From Sclerotinia nivalis (Eukaryota > Ascomycota > Leotiomycetes > Helotiales > Sclerotiniaceae), in NCBI GenBank assembly GCA_029531795.1, contig JAPEIS010000005.1, forward strand, positions 2,664,001 to 2,728,000: a DNA stretch of 64,000 nucleotides, read 5' to 3'. The notes under the pieces are model-generated. The model searched no databases. It was not told the origin of the DNA and saw only the letters and a list, made by a program, of their open reading frames with translations. Below are positions 11,157 through 23,225 of the stretch, in pieces. The first letter of the stretch is position 1, and each line of letters begins with the position of its first letter. A program made the position numbers and the translations under genes.

Positions 11157-12185
11157 GTTGAAGACCACCTGAAAACAATCTACTCAACTTCGCTGCCGAT
11201 GATGTGTTTATTGAACGAAGTGCTACACTTAGAATGGATTGCTCTATTGTAAGACGATAGTGACTTTCTTCCCGGAGAATTCAAAGAATTGAGATAGCAA
11301 AGGACTTCGGGTGTAGTTATTCAAAAAAGAAACCTAGAACGTAAGGAGCAGTGGGAACACTGGGGGCTTTGTGATTATGGGCGTAGAGTCCTGAAAAGAC
11401 AAGGCCATAATGCAGGAGAGCGAATGCCAGCACATGGATGCAAGCCTTTGATGTGTGGTGCAAACAGGCTCCCCGGACAGCAACATTGTGAAGACACTGT
11501 GAGCTCTACAATGACCCTTTCTTGAATAGCAATTGCTTGTTGTCTGCTGTAAATAGGTAGGCTGTAGGTCTGCATATCCATGTCATACAGAGAGAGGAAA
11601 ACGGGCAACTGCATAACGCTAGAGATTGTGCCTAGGAGAAGCATTGTTTGGATTTAAACCTAGAAGGGTATTCTAATGTTTCACCGTCAGCCTCGAGCGA
11701 GCACAATCACAAAGAATTGTCTGGTTTAATTGTTCTTGAAATTTATTCTAGAAGGAACACAAAGTTGTTTTTGTTTGAGTTAAGTGGACTATGCCGAAAT
11801 CAGCCACCCGTAAAACCGTTTCGACCTGCTCAACCAAAAAATCCCAATGATTTGCACGAACGAAAGCCGATCCGGAGTTTTCCTTAATAATTAACGTCGC
11901 AACTACCCATGTTTGAGAGAGAAAGGAAGGTTTAGTGCTACAAATCGTGGCCAGCAGTCCGAAATCACTGCTATTAAAACTTTCCAGAAAGGTTATGAGA
12001 TGAATAGAGGACGTTGATGACCTCAATTGCATTTCTAGGGGTTAATGCTTCTCTCATGCATCGAATCGTTGCCGTCATGTAGGTAGTATTATTTTTGACG
12101 GATGCACAAAGTTCCTTTGTGTGACATAACACACGTGGAAGAAATCTGGAGAGGTTTATTTGTGAGCTCAATGATTGCTAAAGAG
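11157..12185. other. Intergenic region upstream of the fork-head gene
   Basis: Presumed promoter and 5' UTR of the fork-head gene. Short open frames at 11375-11644 and 11748-12032 (minus) lack recognisable features or splice context. No other signal was seen. Confidence 0.4.
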
Positions 12186-12450
12186 AAACCCAAATCAAAT
12201 TGATATTTACCAAACTCCGGTATATTCTCCCGCCTCCATGACTTCTACACTTCTTACAGATGGAATCATCTGCTCCTTCAATGATCGGCAATGAAGAACC
12301 CCAATTACATTGATATTTACCAAACTCCAGTGTATCCTCCCACCTCCATAACCTTCACACTTCTTACAAACAGAATCATCTATTCCTTCAATGATTACTT
12401 AAGAACTCCCACCACATTGATATCTGCGAAACTCCAATATATCCAAATAC
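12186..12450. repeat. Degenerate tandem repeat, 107-111 bp period
   Basis: Unit 1 starts at 12186, unit 2 at 12297 and a partial unit 3 at 12404. Each unit contains CATTGATATTTACCAAACTCC-like and TCCTTCAATGAT-like blocks. Copies differ mainly by transitions. The array runs directly into the hAT-MITE fragment that follows. Confidence 0.75.
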
Positions 12451-12561
12451 AATTAGAATATTCAAACTACCTGGAATATTGAATTATATTCAAACATTCA
12501 AAGAATTTCAATCATTGAAAGCTTAAATCTAGTCTGCCAGTCCGGACTATTGGACACCCTG
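12450..12561 (+). mobile_element. Truncated hAT-type MITE
   Basis: The last ~110 bp match, in reverse complement, the left part of the intact MITE at 58760-58984, including the terminal sequence AGTCCGGACTATTGGACACC followed by CTG. The opposite terminus is missing: the upstream end is replaced by the tandem array, so the copy is truncated or rearranged. Confidence 0.7.
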
Positions 12562-13044
12562 ACCGTGTATAGATTGCTTTCTGGAGTTCGGCGAGAGAGT
12601 TCATTGTTTGGGAGTGGCGCTATATTTTAATTCATCATTTGGGAGTGGTGCTATATTTTAATTCATCATCAGCAAATTTCCTATTAAAAATAAAAATAAA
12701 ATAAATTTTCATTGTTCATACTTTGATGGAGGATCATCAGGACCAACATGTGGGGAGTCATTTCGTGCAGCCATTGTGTTGTGGATGATTATAGAAAACA
12801 CAATAAATAAACACTTACTATAAATACATATTCGGATTGTTCTTTGATAAATGAAATAAATCCAATTTAAAGATCTGTATGAGAATAGGAAAAATACATG
12901 AAGGTTATGTCTGAAAAGTAAGATTAGGGCATACCCGTAAAATAGCGTATGACAACTATATTAGCCCAGTGACAGTTCTTGCCTGGCTCTGAGGGACCAC
13001 TCAAGACGGTACAATGAGCCAAGAAGGAATCTCGCGAATCGTGA
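12562..13044. other. Intergenic, with a 31-34 bp duplication
   Basis: Two tandem copies of a unit containing TTTGGGAGTGGYGCTATATT lie at about 12606-12667. The remainder is AT-rich 3' flank of the Cactin gene with no other feature seen. Confidence 0.5.
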
Positions 13045-14900
13045 TTACTTTCGGTAGTATATCTGAATGAAGACAAATTAGCTTGGGTTGAAAGGTGGTA
13101 GGTATTGTGATGATTGTTACGAACCTTTTTGAATTGGAAATGTAATTGAAGAATACCCTGTCATTGAGTGAGCACGTTAGCTAGGGAACAGGCTTCAAAA
13201 ATTAAGTGTGGTTTTGAGGTTGTCACTGCATGACGGGTAGACAAGATACAGAACATTGAAATATAAAGCCACACACATACCTTATCGAAACTACTACGAA
13301 AGCCACGATCTCTTTTCGCAGAATAATCCCATTCTTTATCAACAATACGGAAGGCAATGTCCTCATAAGGGGGTCCTGCTATGAAGCGAATCAGACATGT
13401 ATCCTCCTCTCCAGCAGCTGCAAATGACTCTCCTCTCTTTCGACCATGTTCACGAATAATTCGGAATGTTGGCGCCTTAGCTTTGTCTATGAGATCCGGA
13501 TAAAAGATGTTAAATTTGTAACCTTGGACGACTTTTGGCGGAGGGTTATCATGATCATAATGGGTTTGGTTGTATTTGTTCCACTCGTAGCCCATTTGCA
13601 CTCGATTGAAATAACGGGGTTTTCTTGGCCTGTATTTGTCTGCCCATTGAGGCGCAGAAGTCGTCGTAAGGCTTTCCTCCGCTGCGAAGATTTCCTCATT
13701 CTCATTTACACCCCGTGCCACCTCTCTATCGTACAATGCTTTTGTAGCTTGAGAGAAATCTTCAGTGACTACGGCGGAAAAGCGCTGTGTACCTGGAGGT
13801 GCATTGCTGATAGATGTGCTTGGTTTGCTGACAGAGCTAGGCATACTCTTCTCGGAGCCAAGTGGACGTGAAGGTACGTAACCTAACTTTAAGACTTTGC
13901 GCCGCTCGGCCACGACCTTTTTGAGGAAATCAGATTCGTCAATAATATCGCCTGATTTGTCTTCAGTCCGTAGTTTGAGTAACGGTTCCGGGTCATGTTT
14001 ATCTGAGTAGACAAAGTGAGGCTGACGACGAGGTGTTTGCGCCGCGATCGAATTTGGTCTGTCAGACCCCTCTTCAACCACTGGTGTTGGACCAGATAAC
14101 AGTTCTTGTAACTTCTTTTGAACACCTTCTGCATCCTCCTGTTGTTCTTTTCGTAAGGCGTCAAGTCGAGCATCCAGCACAGATTGATACACCTTCTTTA
14201 GTTTAGCCTTTGCCTTCCAAATCAATAAACTCTTTAAGAGTTGTTCCCAGTAATCTGTATCTATTGGTTCGTTCGAGCGGAGCTTTGCTCTAATTTGTCC
14301 TTCCAAACTTTCCAGTTGCTCATATGTTTTTGGTCCCAAAAGTTTGTCCACATCTGCAGCAACAGAGCTTACAGCACGTTCATCAGGGCCCAGGGGCTTT
14401 AATTTCTGGCGACGATCATTGCAAATGATTTGCATCGTCTTCCAATAATCCTGGTTCTTTTTGTTCTTTTCCAAAGCAATGTAAGAATTAATGTCAGTCT
14501 CCAATTCCCCTAGTTGCGCATCGTTGAGCCCTTCGAACACACCCTCTGGATCTACCACATCTAGCTGAACCTCTTCTTCATCAGCGTCAAGGAGATCTCT
14601 ATCGGGATCAATCACTCGAAGAATAACTGCCAACCAATCAATTGGTTTCGCTCGTCCTTCTTTAACTCGAATATCTGCCTTCTTCTTTGCTTGCTTTAGA
14701 ACAAAATTATCCTCTTCTGCTACCCATTTTTTTGATTGTTCGTCTTCGAGACTCTGGTTGTTGCGGTAAGGTCTGGAACCGGAGTTGCCTGCTGGTCGTT
14801 GTGGTTTGGTAATTCGATTGGTTTCGTCGCGACGTGGAGATGTGATATCTCTTCCCCGAGGTGCGCGACCTTCCAGCATAGCTCTTCGTCCAGGATCCAT
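13045..14900 (-). CDS. cactin: Cactin, spliceosome-associated protein
   Basis: Cactin is a conserved nuclear protein associated with the spliceosome and needed for accurate pre-mRNA splicing. Three exons: 13281-14900 (540 codons), 13125-13157 (33 nt) and 13045-13062 (18 nt), 556 residues in total. The N-terminus is Arg-rich. The conserved middle domain begins near residue 57 (KKWVAEEDNFVLKQAKKKAD) and the C-terminal Cactus-binding domain occupies about 420-556, starting ADKYRPRKPRYFNRVQMGYE. The last two exons were inferred because the family ends in a conserved LHFQFK...YYRK tail, which the 11-codon and 5-codon exons supply exactly in phase. Reading straight through the first donor would instead give a non-conserved tail ending at 13161. 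Intron 2 uses a GTTCGT donor. Confidence 0.92.
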
Positions 14901-16253
14901 GGTGCCAAAATGGTAAAATTTGGTACCTTTGAGGGTATGGGATTCGTTTTTAAGGTATTCATTTAGCAGTTTTGTTCTGCCTCAGGTTCAGAAAGATCAG
15001 GTAGTCACGTTATGATAGTTCTACTCTAAGGCTTAGCGTGCATTGGCGTGACCCCGCGTGCCCCACTATCAGGAGCTTCAAACTTGTGGAGACATGTACA
15101 TCAAACCCAGAGGAGCACCCAATTGCTATGCCATTCAGCTAATTGAACTTACTGACATATATCCTAAATGCCACTTCAATAACGAATTCTCGATATGATA
15201 AATAAAAACTGGTCACCGAATCATCCTTCAAACTCAATACAGGATATAAAGAACTCGAATTCAAGACAACAGTTGATAGAACAAAAGTAGCCGAAGACGA
15301 AGGAACCGAAGTCAATGCAAAGATTGCAGATGGAATGGGGGAAATTCTGCGGTGGTTTGTGGTATCAAAGAGGAAGATTGGGCAACTTGGGAAAAAATCT
15401 GAAGTAAAGTACTAGATATTTAGCACCAGATCAGTCACAAAAGTTGCCAAAAAAGCATTCATACGAAAGCTACGTGATTAAGAGAAAAAGCAGAGCAATC
15501 AAAGCGAGAAATTGACGACGTCCAGCAAGAAGAAGCTGAAAGGACTATAAGTCTTTAAATACGACGACTTATTGACTCCATCAATCCTCTTAAATGCAAA
15601 TCTTACAATACCTCTCTCTCAATCAAGGCGGGCTCCTCATGGACCTCCTATAAATCCAATCATCTTCGCTAGTAAAGCTCTTCATCATTAACACACATTT
15701 TGGGTTTATTAATTGGCCCTATACCATTTTTTTGGGTTCAATATACCTATAATTTACTTGGCTTGGAGTTTCGGCATTTAAAGGAGAAATATTTTGGCTA
15801 GAGGAATAGTCATATCCCATGCACGATAATTGAAAAATAGGATTCAATACTGAAAACTTCGTGGTCTTCATTCTCTTTATGTGATAATTGTAGAACATTG
15901 TCTCATAGTCTAAGTCTTCGCGCTCTATGCCCAAAACCTTCAGCGACAATCATCTGCTCAATATACGTTGGGATTAAGGAGGCGAAGCGAGAATGCGATC
16001 GTTCGTGCTCCTTACCAAGTAGTTCATGGAATCGCGATGCTATCACATTCAAACATCCTGAAATGTGTTGTTCCCACACCATGGTCTTCGAATTTATTTC
16101 CATGAGAAAACGTTCAAACATTTTAGGAGATCTTACTCTCATGAGAATGCGAAATTGGAATCTTTATAATACACTCAATCTACCCCCTTTCCACAAGCCC
16201 GTCTTTCTTACACCCCATCATTCATCCCCTAAGACTCTCCAATCTACACCACC
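14901..16253. other. Intergenic region with weak open frames
   Basis: 14901-15050 is the Cactin promoter. On the minus strand, 15903-16142 (79 codons) and 15719-15949 overlap in different frames and have protein-like composition, perhaps a short gene or a frameshifted relic. No family was recognised. The rest is AT-rich and featureless. Confidence 0.35.
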
Positions 16254-16930
16254 CTAATCCTCCAACGGCGGAAAGTTCCTCAAAAAATGGCTTGGACATT
16301 CATAACCCCCTGGATTCTTATCCAAATACTTCTGATGATACGTCTCCGCATCCCACCACTCACCCGACTTCAGGATTTCCGTAACTACCTTTCCTTTCCA
16401 CCATTTCTCATTGACCTGCTTGGTAATTTCTCGCGCCTCTTTCTCTTGTTCTTCATTGTGATAGAAAATTCCAGAGCGATACTGTGAGCCTGTGTCTGGT
16501 CCTTGTCGGTCCGCAGTTGTAGGGTCATGCATGCGATAGAAATAGGTTATTAATTGGTGGTAGGTTATTTGTGAGGGATCATAGTGGATTTGTAGGGCCT
16601 CTGCGTCTGTAAAGATGTTAAAAATCAAGTGGTTGGATATTGAGGAATGAGATAGAACATACGACCAGTGCCACCTGAACACACAGCTCTATAATTAGGA
16701 TTCTCAGTGTCACCTCCAATATATCCCACTCGTGCATCGTATAAACCTTTCCCGCTAAATTCTTTGCGGTACATGTGTTCGACGCCCCAGAAACAGCCTG
16801 CGGCAATAGTGCATTTTTGCGCGGATTCCGGGATGGAGATTTGGGATGCGGCGGCGGGAGTTACGGAGAGAGAAGAGGAGGATGTGAAGGGCCGAATAAG
16901 ACGGTTGAGGAAGTTGGGCATGGCTGCCAT
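16254..16930 (-). CDS. msrA: Peptide methionine sulfoxide reductase A
   Basis: Reduces methionine-S-sulfoxide in proteins, repairing oxidative damage. Two exons, 16663-16930 and 16254-16606, give 206 residues; the 56-nt intron starts GTATGT and splits the His codon of the GTGHAE motif. The catalytic Cys is Cys46 in AAGCFWGVEH, followed by the family's VGYIGGDTENPNY and the HDPTTADRQGPDTGSQYRS block. The first ~30 residues (MAAMPNFLNRLIRPFTSSSS) are basic and hydroxylated, compatible with a mitochondrial presequence. The ATG at 16930 is used; MPNF three codons later could also serve and would give a shorter leader. Length and motifs are normal for the family; it should be functional. Confidence 0.95.
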
Positions 16931-17722
16931 TATTGTGAGGAGGATGAGGAGGAGGAAAAGTTTAATAGAGATAGGTTGGGAAGGCAGATTGTAGGATTTG
17001 AGACTATTTTGAGATCTCTGCTGTAACTTTTGTGGAATTTCTCCGGGTTAATGAATGAATCTTTACTGAAACTTTGTATGTGCTTTGCAAAGACAATCGA
17101 GGATAAAAGTATAAATATAAGGAAATCTGAAGTGGCAATTGTATCAAGTCGTCATGATCGATGGAGGGGTTAAACAATTAAAAAGCTTGGGCCATCTTCA
17201 GTAAATCTGACAAATCATTATTTTATCCAATAGAAGAGCTTGGAAGCTTCAATTGATTCCACATGCGCTAGCAGCGATAGCTGTGCAAGCACGCAATTAT
17301 TCCAAATCTTGTGGCAACCTTCCTTTTATGGCTGACCGCAATGAAATTTTGACCTTGAGATCTAAATAGGCATGCGAAATGGAATCACGATAACCTCAAT
17401 GAGAAATTGAGGATATCCAAAGAGCCTAAGCTCCACCCAACTGAACTAGAACTGAGGAATGAAAAGGTAAAAAGAGCTCTCAACATTTCTGGCCACATAC
17501 GTCAAGATATTGTACCACCAAACTTCAGGTGATCGATCAGCTCGTTGAACACAACGTTCCCCTCTCGGAAACCTACATATTGATACGAAGGAGACGTTTC
17601 TTACGATGCCAAACACGAGACTCAAGTATCACAAACACGCCACATGCAAAAAGCCTCACTCCGATCTCGCTATGACGGTCTCTACTCCATCAGCGCAGTA
17701 GCTTTCCGCTCTGTCATTTTGT
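16931..17722. other. Intergenic region
   Basis: Promoter side of msrA (to about 17150), then AT-rich sequence without a supportable gene. Confidence 0.5.
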
Positions 17723-18243
17723 TCATGTTGTGAAACGCAACGGGTTGAAATTAGAGTTCATGGAAGAACTATCGAAGAATATGAAACGAAGCGATAGCAC
17801 TTGGGGGGACACGGTGCGCAGGTTCGCATTATCAATTCCACATGGCATGCTAAAGAAACGGGTATTGACCTTAATGAGGTAATAATCTCCATCAGACCAG
17901 GAACGGTCCGAATCGAACTTCCTTATGAGTTCCTGCAGATCTCCTTTAATATCTTTGGTTGCTAATGTATAAACCAATGAAAATACACATTATTAGATTT
18001 GACAAAAGCACTTGAAACATTTCTTCTCGTGCGGGAGAGTTCTTCTGCTCTGAAGTCGTTTGAACATGATGGACGGGGATATTTTCCAAATAGGTACTTT
18101 GATTGCAGGAAGAAAGGTAATTTTGTACAGTATTGAAACTCCCCTTTTCGAAAATCGGCAAATTGCTGGTTGGGGTCTGAACGGATATGTATACTGAATG
18201 AGGGAGTGGGATGAACGTTACATATCGACGCGCATGGGAACAT
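17723..18243 (-). CDS. Probable two-exon gene, unknown function
   Basis: Not recognised. Two exons, 18012-18243 and 17723-17961, join in phase across a 50-nt intron (GTGCTT donor, CTAATA branch-like site, CATTAG acceptor) to give 156 residues with no internal stop. The second exon is the more convincing: it reads TTKDIKGDLQELIRKFDSDR, then WSDGDYYLIKVNTRF, a composition typical of a folded protein. No signal peptide, membrane span or known motif is evident. The donor is weak and the start at 18243 uncertain; further 5' exons are possible. It could be a relic instead. Confidence 0.35.
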
Positions 18244-20303
18244 GATCTCAATGCAGTATCACTTCAAACGGTTCTTATGATTGATATCTGATGATATAAG
18301 GAGATGGTAGGTAGAAGGTCTATTTCTGATGTTGCACCAAGCCCTTTATTGGTTTGGAGGTACACCCGTAATAAAAATAGGTGATTTGATGCTGCATGAA
18401 TTATTTAAAGCTCATCGTCCCCTCCGAACCACCTATTAGTGGACGAGAAATGTTTATCCTCAGGTACGATAGCATGGCTAGTACCAATGATATGCATGCG
18501 GAAGAAAAAAAACTATCATAATCTCTGATCTATTCTGCCTGATATATGCATGAACGCTCATATTCCCGATATTCCAATCTCAGACAATGTATTTCGTATC
18601 ATCTGGTAGGATTACCGGTAGAATGCCTCGGCAGGAGTACATATGTAAGGCTGAAGAACAACTGGCTTCAACCTTCTAGAAGATGTGATGGGAGAAGCCA
18701 ATCTACTTTTTTGAGCGATAGATGCATGGTAAGCGATTCAGGCTTACTCTGTACAGGCAGGCCATGGATAGGCTTGTGATGGACCCCTGAACTCATTCGC
18801 CCGATTTTGCACTCTCACCGCGAGATGCATAGAACTAGAATGTATGAGGTGATGAATGACGGGGCTGAAGATTGATGGTGGGAGGAAAGGATAAGAAAGT
18901 TATGGGCAATGAGGGATGAGGGATGAAGAAGAATTTTGATACGAAGAGGCGAATATTTCATTCATTTCATATACCGTGCCTGGCTAGTATCTATTAAGGT
19001 TGATGATACTCATCTGAGTTACAAGTATGTATGAAATAGAGCTGATACCGGTGTCTGCCTACTTCCCTCTTTCACTCTCCATTGATTTATTTATAAATAC
19101 AGCTTAACGTCGAGGACCTAAGTAATATTATAAAATCAAAATACTTCCAACTTGATGTATTACCTACTGGGTAGGTAGGTACTTGATCTATTTCCAGGGA
19201 AACCAGGGAATCCAGGGAATAGAAATTGCTCCATATCTCTACCAAGTAGGCCTTCCCGTGGGGAATGCGGTGTAGATTGTTACAGTAGGGAATGAGTAAA
19301 AGTAGTACCTAATGAATCATGATGCTTGAAAAAAGAAGCGAGGAAAATCGTCATAGCGCGCAACAGCCCACCACAAAAAGCAACCGAGAAAAATTACAGT
19401 GCCAATTATGTCTCCCACCATTCACCCACTATAACTCTATTATATATCTAGGTACCTACGAGTAGTATTGCAGCCTTCTTTCTCATTGATGAAGGAGATT
19501 TTCAAAGGGAAAAGAGAGATCTCCCCCCTTTCCCTCCCACAACCAACTCTTAATCGCCAAAGTCAAAATATTCCCCCCCAAATACTTGTAGACTTAAAGG
19601 GTCGTCTCGTGCTAAGAAAGCCACCGAATACTCCATTTCGAAGCTCGGCGATCATACTGCGCTCCGTGCATTTATACTTCCATTCAAAGTGCTACCGTAT
19701 GGTCTTGTATTTCCTTCACCGTGATTATTGTAGATGATTTCTATTTCTCACCTCATATTCTACTCTCTATCATCTTGTCGTGCATTGTCAGCTTCATTGA
19801 GAGAGAAAATTCTTAAAAAAGGAACCTTCCCTTACCCCTCCAATTATATGACCTAGGAAAGAAATAGTAAGCCATCGATTCTGACACATTGTGCAGCCTA
19901 TCCACCCAGCTTCTTGGATATCTTTTGTATATCTAATGCCTTTATAATGTATATAATAGCTGACTGAGTAATTCACAGACTTGTCGCACGATCCTTTTAC
20001 GCCTTATATCTGCAGACAAAGAAACTTTCGATTTGAATTAAACCCTCTGTACATATCGTAATCCCCTCACGAGAATATTTACACTTGAGCTGTTAATCTA
20101 CGAATTTCCTTAACCTCCCTCTTTTATTGTGGCGTTCGAAACCGGTGAACTTGCGAATTGCATAGCGAAATATCTTACAAGTAATCAAAGCCGATTTAAT
20201 ATTGCCCACATTGGCAACTCTACATGCAGAACGGCCACTAGGCCGCAAGGTACCCACATGAGCTTCTGCGAAATCGTAGCTTGCTAAATACACATACATC
20301 ATC
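18244..20303. other. Long intergenic region, promoter of the F-box gene
   Basis: About 2 kb without a supportable gene. It contains AT-rich stretches, GTAGGTAGGTACTTG-like and AGGTACCTACGAGTA-like short repeats (19170-19190, 19447-19465) and polypyrimidine tracts (19520-19560). The last several hundred bases are the likely promoter and long 5' UTR of the gene starting at 20304. Confidence 0.45.
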
Positions 20304-23225
20304 ATGAGCAGGAGTCGACGGGGAGCTGGCCCTTTCAGGGCCAATGGCGCACCTATTCCAGACTCATTATCCTTGATACGATCATTCAATATCGAAACCA
20401 ATCCCACTCGACCAGTACGACCTTCCCCCCTCACAGCTTCGACAATCCCAGATATGCCACTCGACCTTCTCGATCGAATACGCTCCTTTCCTCTTTTCCT
20501 TTCAGCTCCTGATTCGTTCCTTGCGGCAATCGGAAAACATCTTCGTCCTCAGGTTCATTCACCTCATGATCATATATTGACTGAAGGAGACGATGCAAAA
20601 GCAATGTATTGGTTGGTACGTGGGGCTGTTGCGGTCACATCTCGAGATGGAGAAGCTACATACGCAGAGTTAAGGCCCGGTGCTTTCTTTGGCGAAATCG
20701 GAATATTAATGGATGTACCACGGACCGCGACAATTATTGCAAGAACGAAGTGCTTGTTGGTGGTGTTGAAGAAGGAAGATTTGAGAGCTGAGCTTCCAAA
20801 CTTCCCAGAGATGAAACAAGCGATTATGGAAGAGGCACAAGAGAGATTGACCATTCTTAATAAAAAGAGAAGGGAAGGTGGGTTTGGCCCAAAACTTGTT
20901 TCAACTGAGCTTGTTTCCAGAGGGGGAAAGCTTGCACGAGAAGCTGCGCCAGGTGAAGTTTCTACTGGCGAGGTAGGGGTCATCGAGAACGGAACGGTCA
21001 TCAATAAGAAGAAGCGAAAATCTCCAAGTCCAGGCATAATTGATGACCCTTCAGTTGGCAGTGCGCTGGGTAGTGGATTGGTTAATGTCAGAAAAACACT
21101 CAGGGAGCTACCTTTATTCTCAACTTTACCGCCAGAAATACTTCACTTTCTTGGTTTGAGCGCCACGCCGAAGGCATACCCACCATTTACGGATATCATT
21201 GTACAAGGTTCGACTGGCAATGAGATTTATTTCATTGTGAGGGGTGAAGCAGAAGTCATACACGAAAGCTCCAATGGACATAATGGACAAACACCTCAAG
21301 GATCAAATGGATCATACATTAGACCAAGATTAAAAGCTGGGCAATATTTCGGCGAAGTTGTCAGTCTGTCTTTAGCACCCCGAAGAACAGCGACTGTACG
21401 ATCCATCACCTCTGTAGAATGTCTGATGATTAGTGGGGAAGTGCTTGAAGAGTTATGGAGAAGATGTTCACCAGATATACGGAAACAAGTAGAGGTGACG
21501 GCAAAAACTCGAATTGGAAGACCTGAGGACGAAGATGTCATTATGGGTGACGCCGATTCCCCAGCTATCAATGATCTTACCATTAACAACAGTCGTCCTA
21601 AACACCAAAGAAGGAAAACATTACCGCAAGTCACATTTACCCCTTCGAAACCCGCAAGTCCTCATAAGCCTAGTCGTGTTGGGGATAATGGGGCGGTGAT
21701 GGAACCTTTAGATCCAGATCCTTTCCTTAGTGTGGATATGGATAATATGAGGGCGAGATCACGAAGAGGTTCATGGGCACCACCTCCTCCTGAGACTCCA
21801 CCACCAGATGATAGATCCTCTGGTCCGAGAACTAGATCTAGATCTCAAACGCCAACACCTGTGAAATTATCACATGCAATCACTCCCCCAGAATCAGCTT
21901 TCCGGCCAAAAAGGCCTAAAATTTTCGAGAGGCGCCCAAGTCAATTTAGCCAGGGTATATTACCAGATGCAATTTTAATCAATATTTTCTCATTTCTAGA
22001 TATTTACCAATTGATGAGATTACGACTCGTATCTCTCCATTGGTCAACCTTATTAACCTCTTCGCCAAACGTCTGCCAAAACCTTGATCTATCCCTATAC
22101 AACCGCAAAATGACCAACAAAGCACTGGTTGAATACATTTGTCCATTTGTTGGGCACCGTGCTCGAAGCGTCGACATTAGCAATTGCTTCCACATAACCG
22201 ATGAAGGATTTGCTGCAATCTACTCACAATGTGGCCCTAATATCCGAGTCTGGAAAATGAAATCAGTTTGGGACATTACTGCCAACGCCGTTTTAGAAAT
22301 GGCCAACAGCGCCAAAGAACTCGAAGAGATAGACCTTTCCAACTGCCGCAAGGTATCTGATAATCTTTTAGCCCGCATCGTCGGTTGGGTCGTAACCGAA
22401 CCCATCGCTCCTCAAGCTTCTCTTCGTCAAAAGGCAGGAACTTTCATCCCACCAGTCGGAACCGTCGTCGGATGTCCAAATCTCAAACGTCTTACTCTTT
22501 CGTATTGTAAACATGTTACTGATCGATCGATGGCGCATCTGGCAGTGCATGCCCATCAAAGGTTACAAAGTATTGATCTCACGAGATGTACGACGATTAC
22601 AGATAGTGGATTTCAGCATTGGAGTATTTACAAATTTGCCAAGTTGGAGAAGTTGATTTTGGCGGATTGCACGTATTTGACGGATAATGCTATCGTTTAT
22701 TTGACGAATGCGGCGAAGGGGTTGAAAGAATTAGATTTGGTAGGCTAGTCTTTTGTATCTGCCGAGCTTTCTTGCTAACTTAATGTCTAGTCATTCTGTT
22801 GCGCCCTTTCCGATACAGCAACCGAAGTCTTAAGTCTCGGCTGTCCTCTTCTCCAATCACTCAAACTCTCATTTTGCGGCTCCGCAGTCTCAGACTCCTC
22901 ACTTCGGTCCATTGGTCTCCATCTTCTTGAACTAAAAGAACTTTCCGTAAGAGGTTGTGTAAGAGTTACAGGTGTGGGTGTAGAAGCTGTAGTGGAAGGT
23001 TGTAGCAAACTTGAGATTTTCGACGTTAGTCAGTGTAAAAATTTAAAAAATTGGTTAGATGGAGGTGGAATAGAAAGATGGGCACCGAGATGGAGTTCGA
23101 TGCGGACGACTACGGGCAGGAGGAGTATGAGGGGTGCTGCTAAAAGTGGGGGACCGAGGAAAGGAAAGGGGAATTTGGTTTTTTGGGTCGAGAAGAGAAG
23201 TGGACCAGGAGTTGGGTTACGATGA
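20304..23225 (+). CDS. Double cNMP-binding, F-box and LRR protein
   Basis: A likely substrate-recognition subunit of an SCF ubiquitin ligase that also carries two cyclic-nucleotide-binding folds. Two exons, 20304-22739 and 22791-23225, give 956 residues; the 51-nt intron (GTAGGC donor, CTAAC branch, TCTAG acceptor) interrupts an LRR and is supported by the resuming repeat SFCCALSDTATEVLSLGCP. First cNMP domain about 60-170, with the phosphate-binding cassette FGEIGILMDVPRTAT at 129-143 keeping the Glu and Arg that contact the nucleotide. Second domain about 265-395, cassette FGEVVSLSLAPRRTAT. A disordered Ser/Pro/Arg-rich linker follows, then the F-box near 551-595 (LPDAILINIFSFLDIYQLMR) and about ten LRRs of the cysteine-containing type to residue 920. 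The C-terminus is basic. Whether the domains bind cAMP or cGMP is not shown by sequence. Confidence 0.92.
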
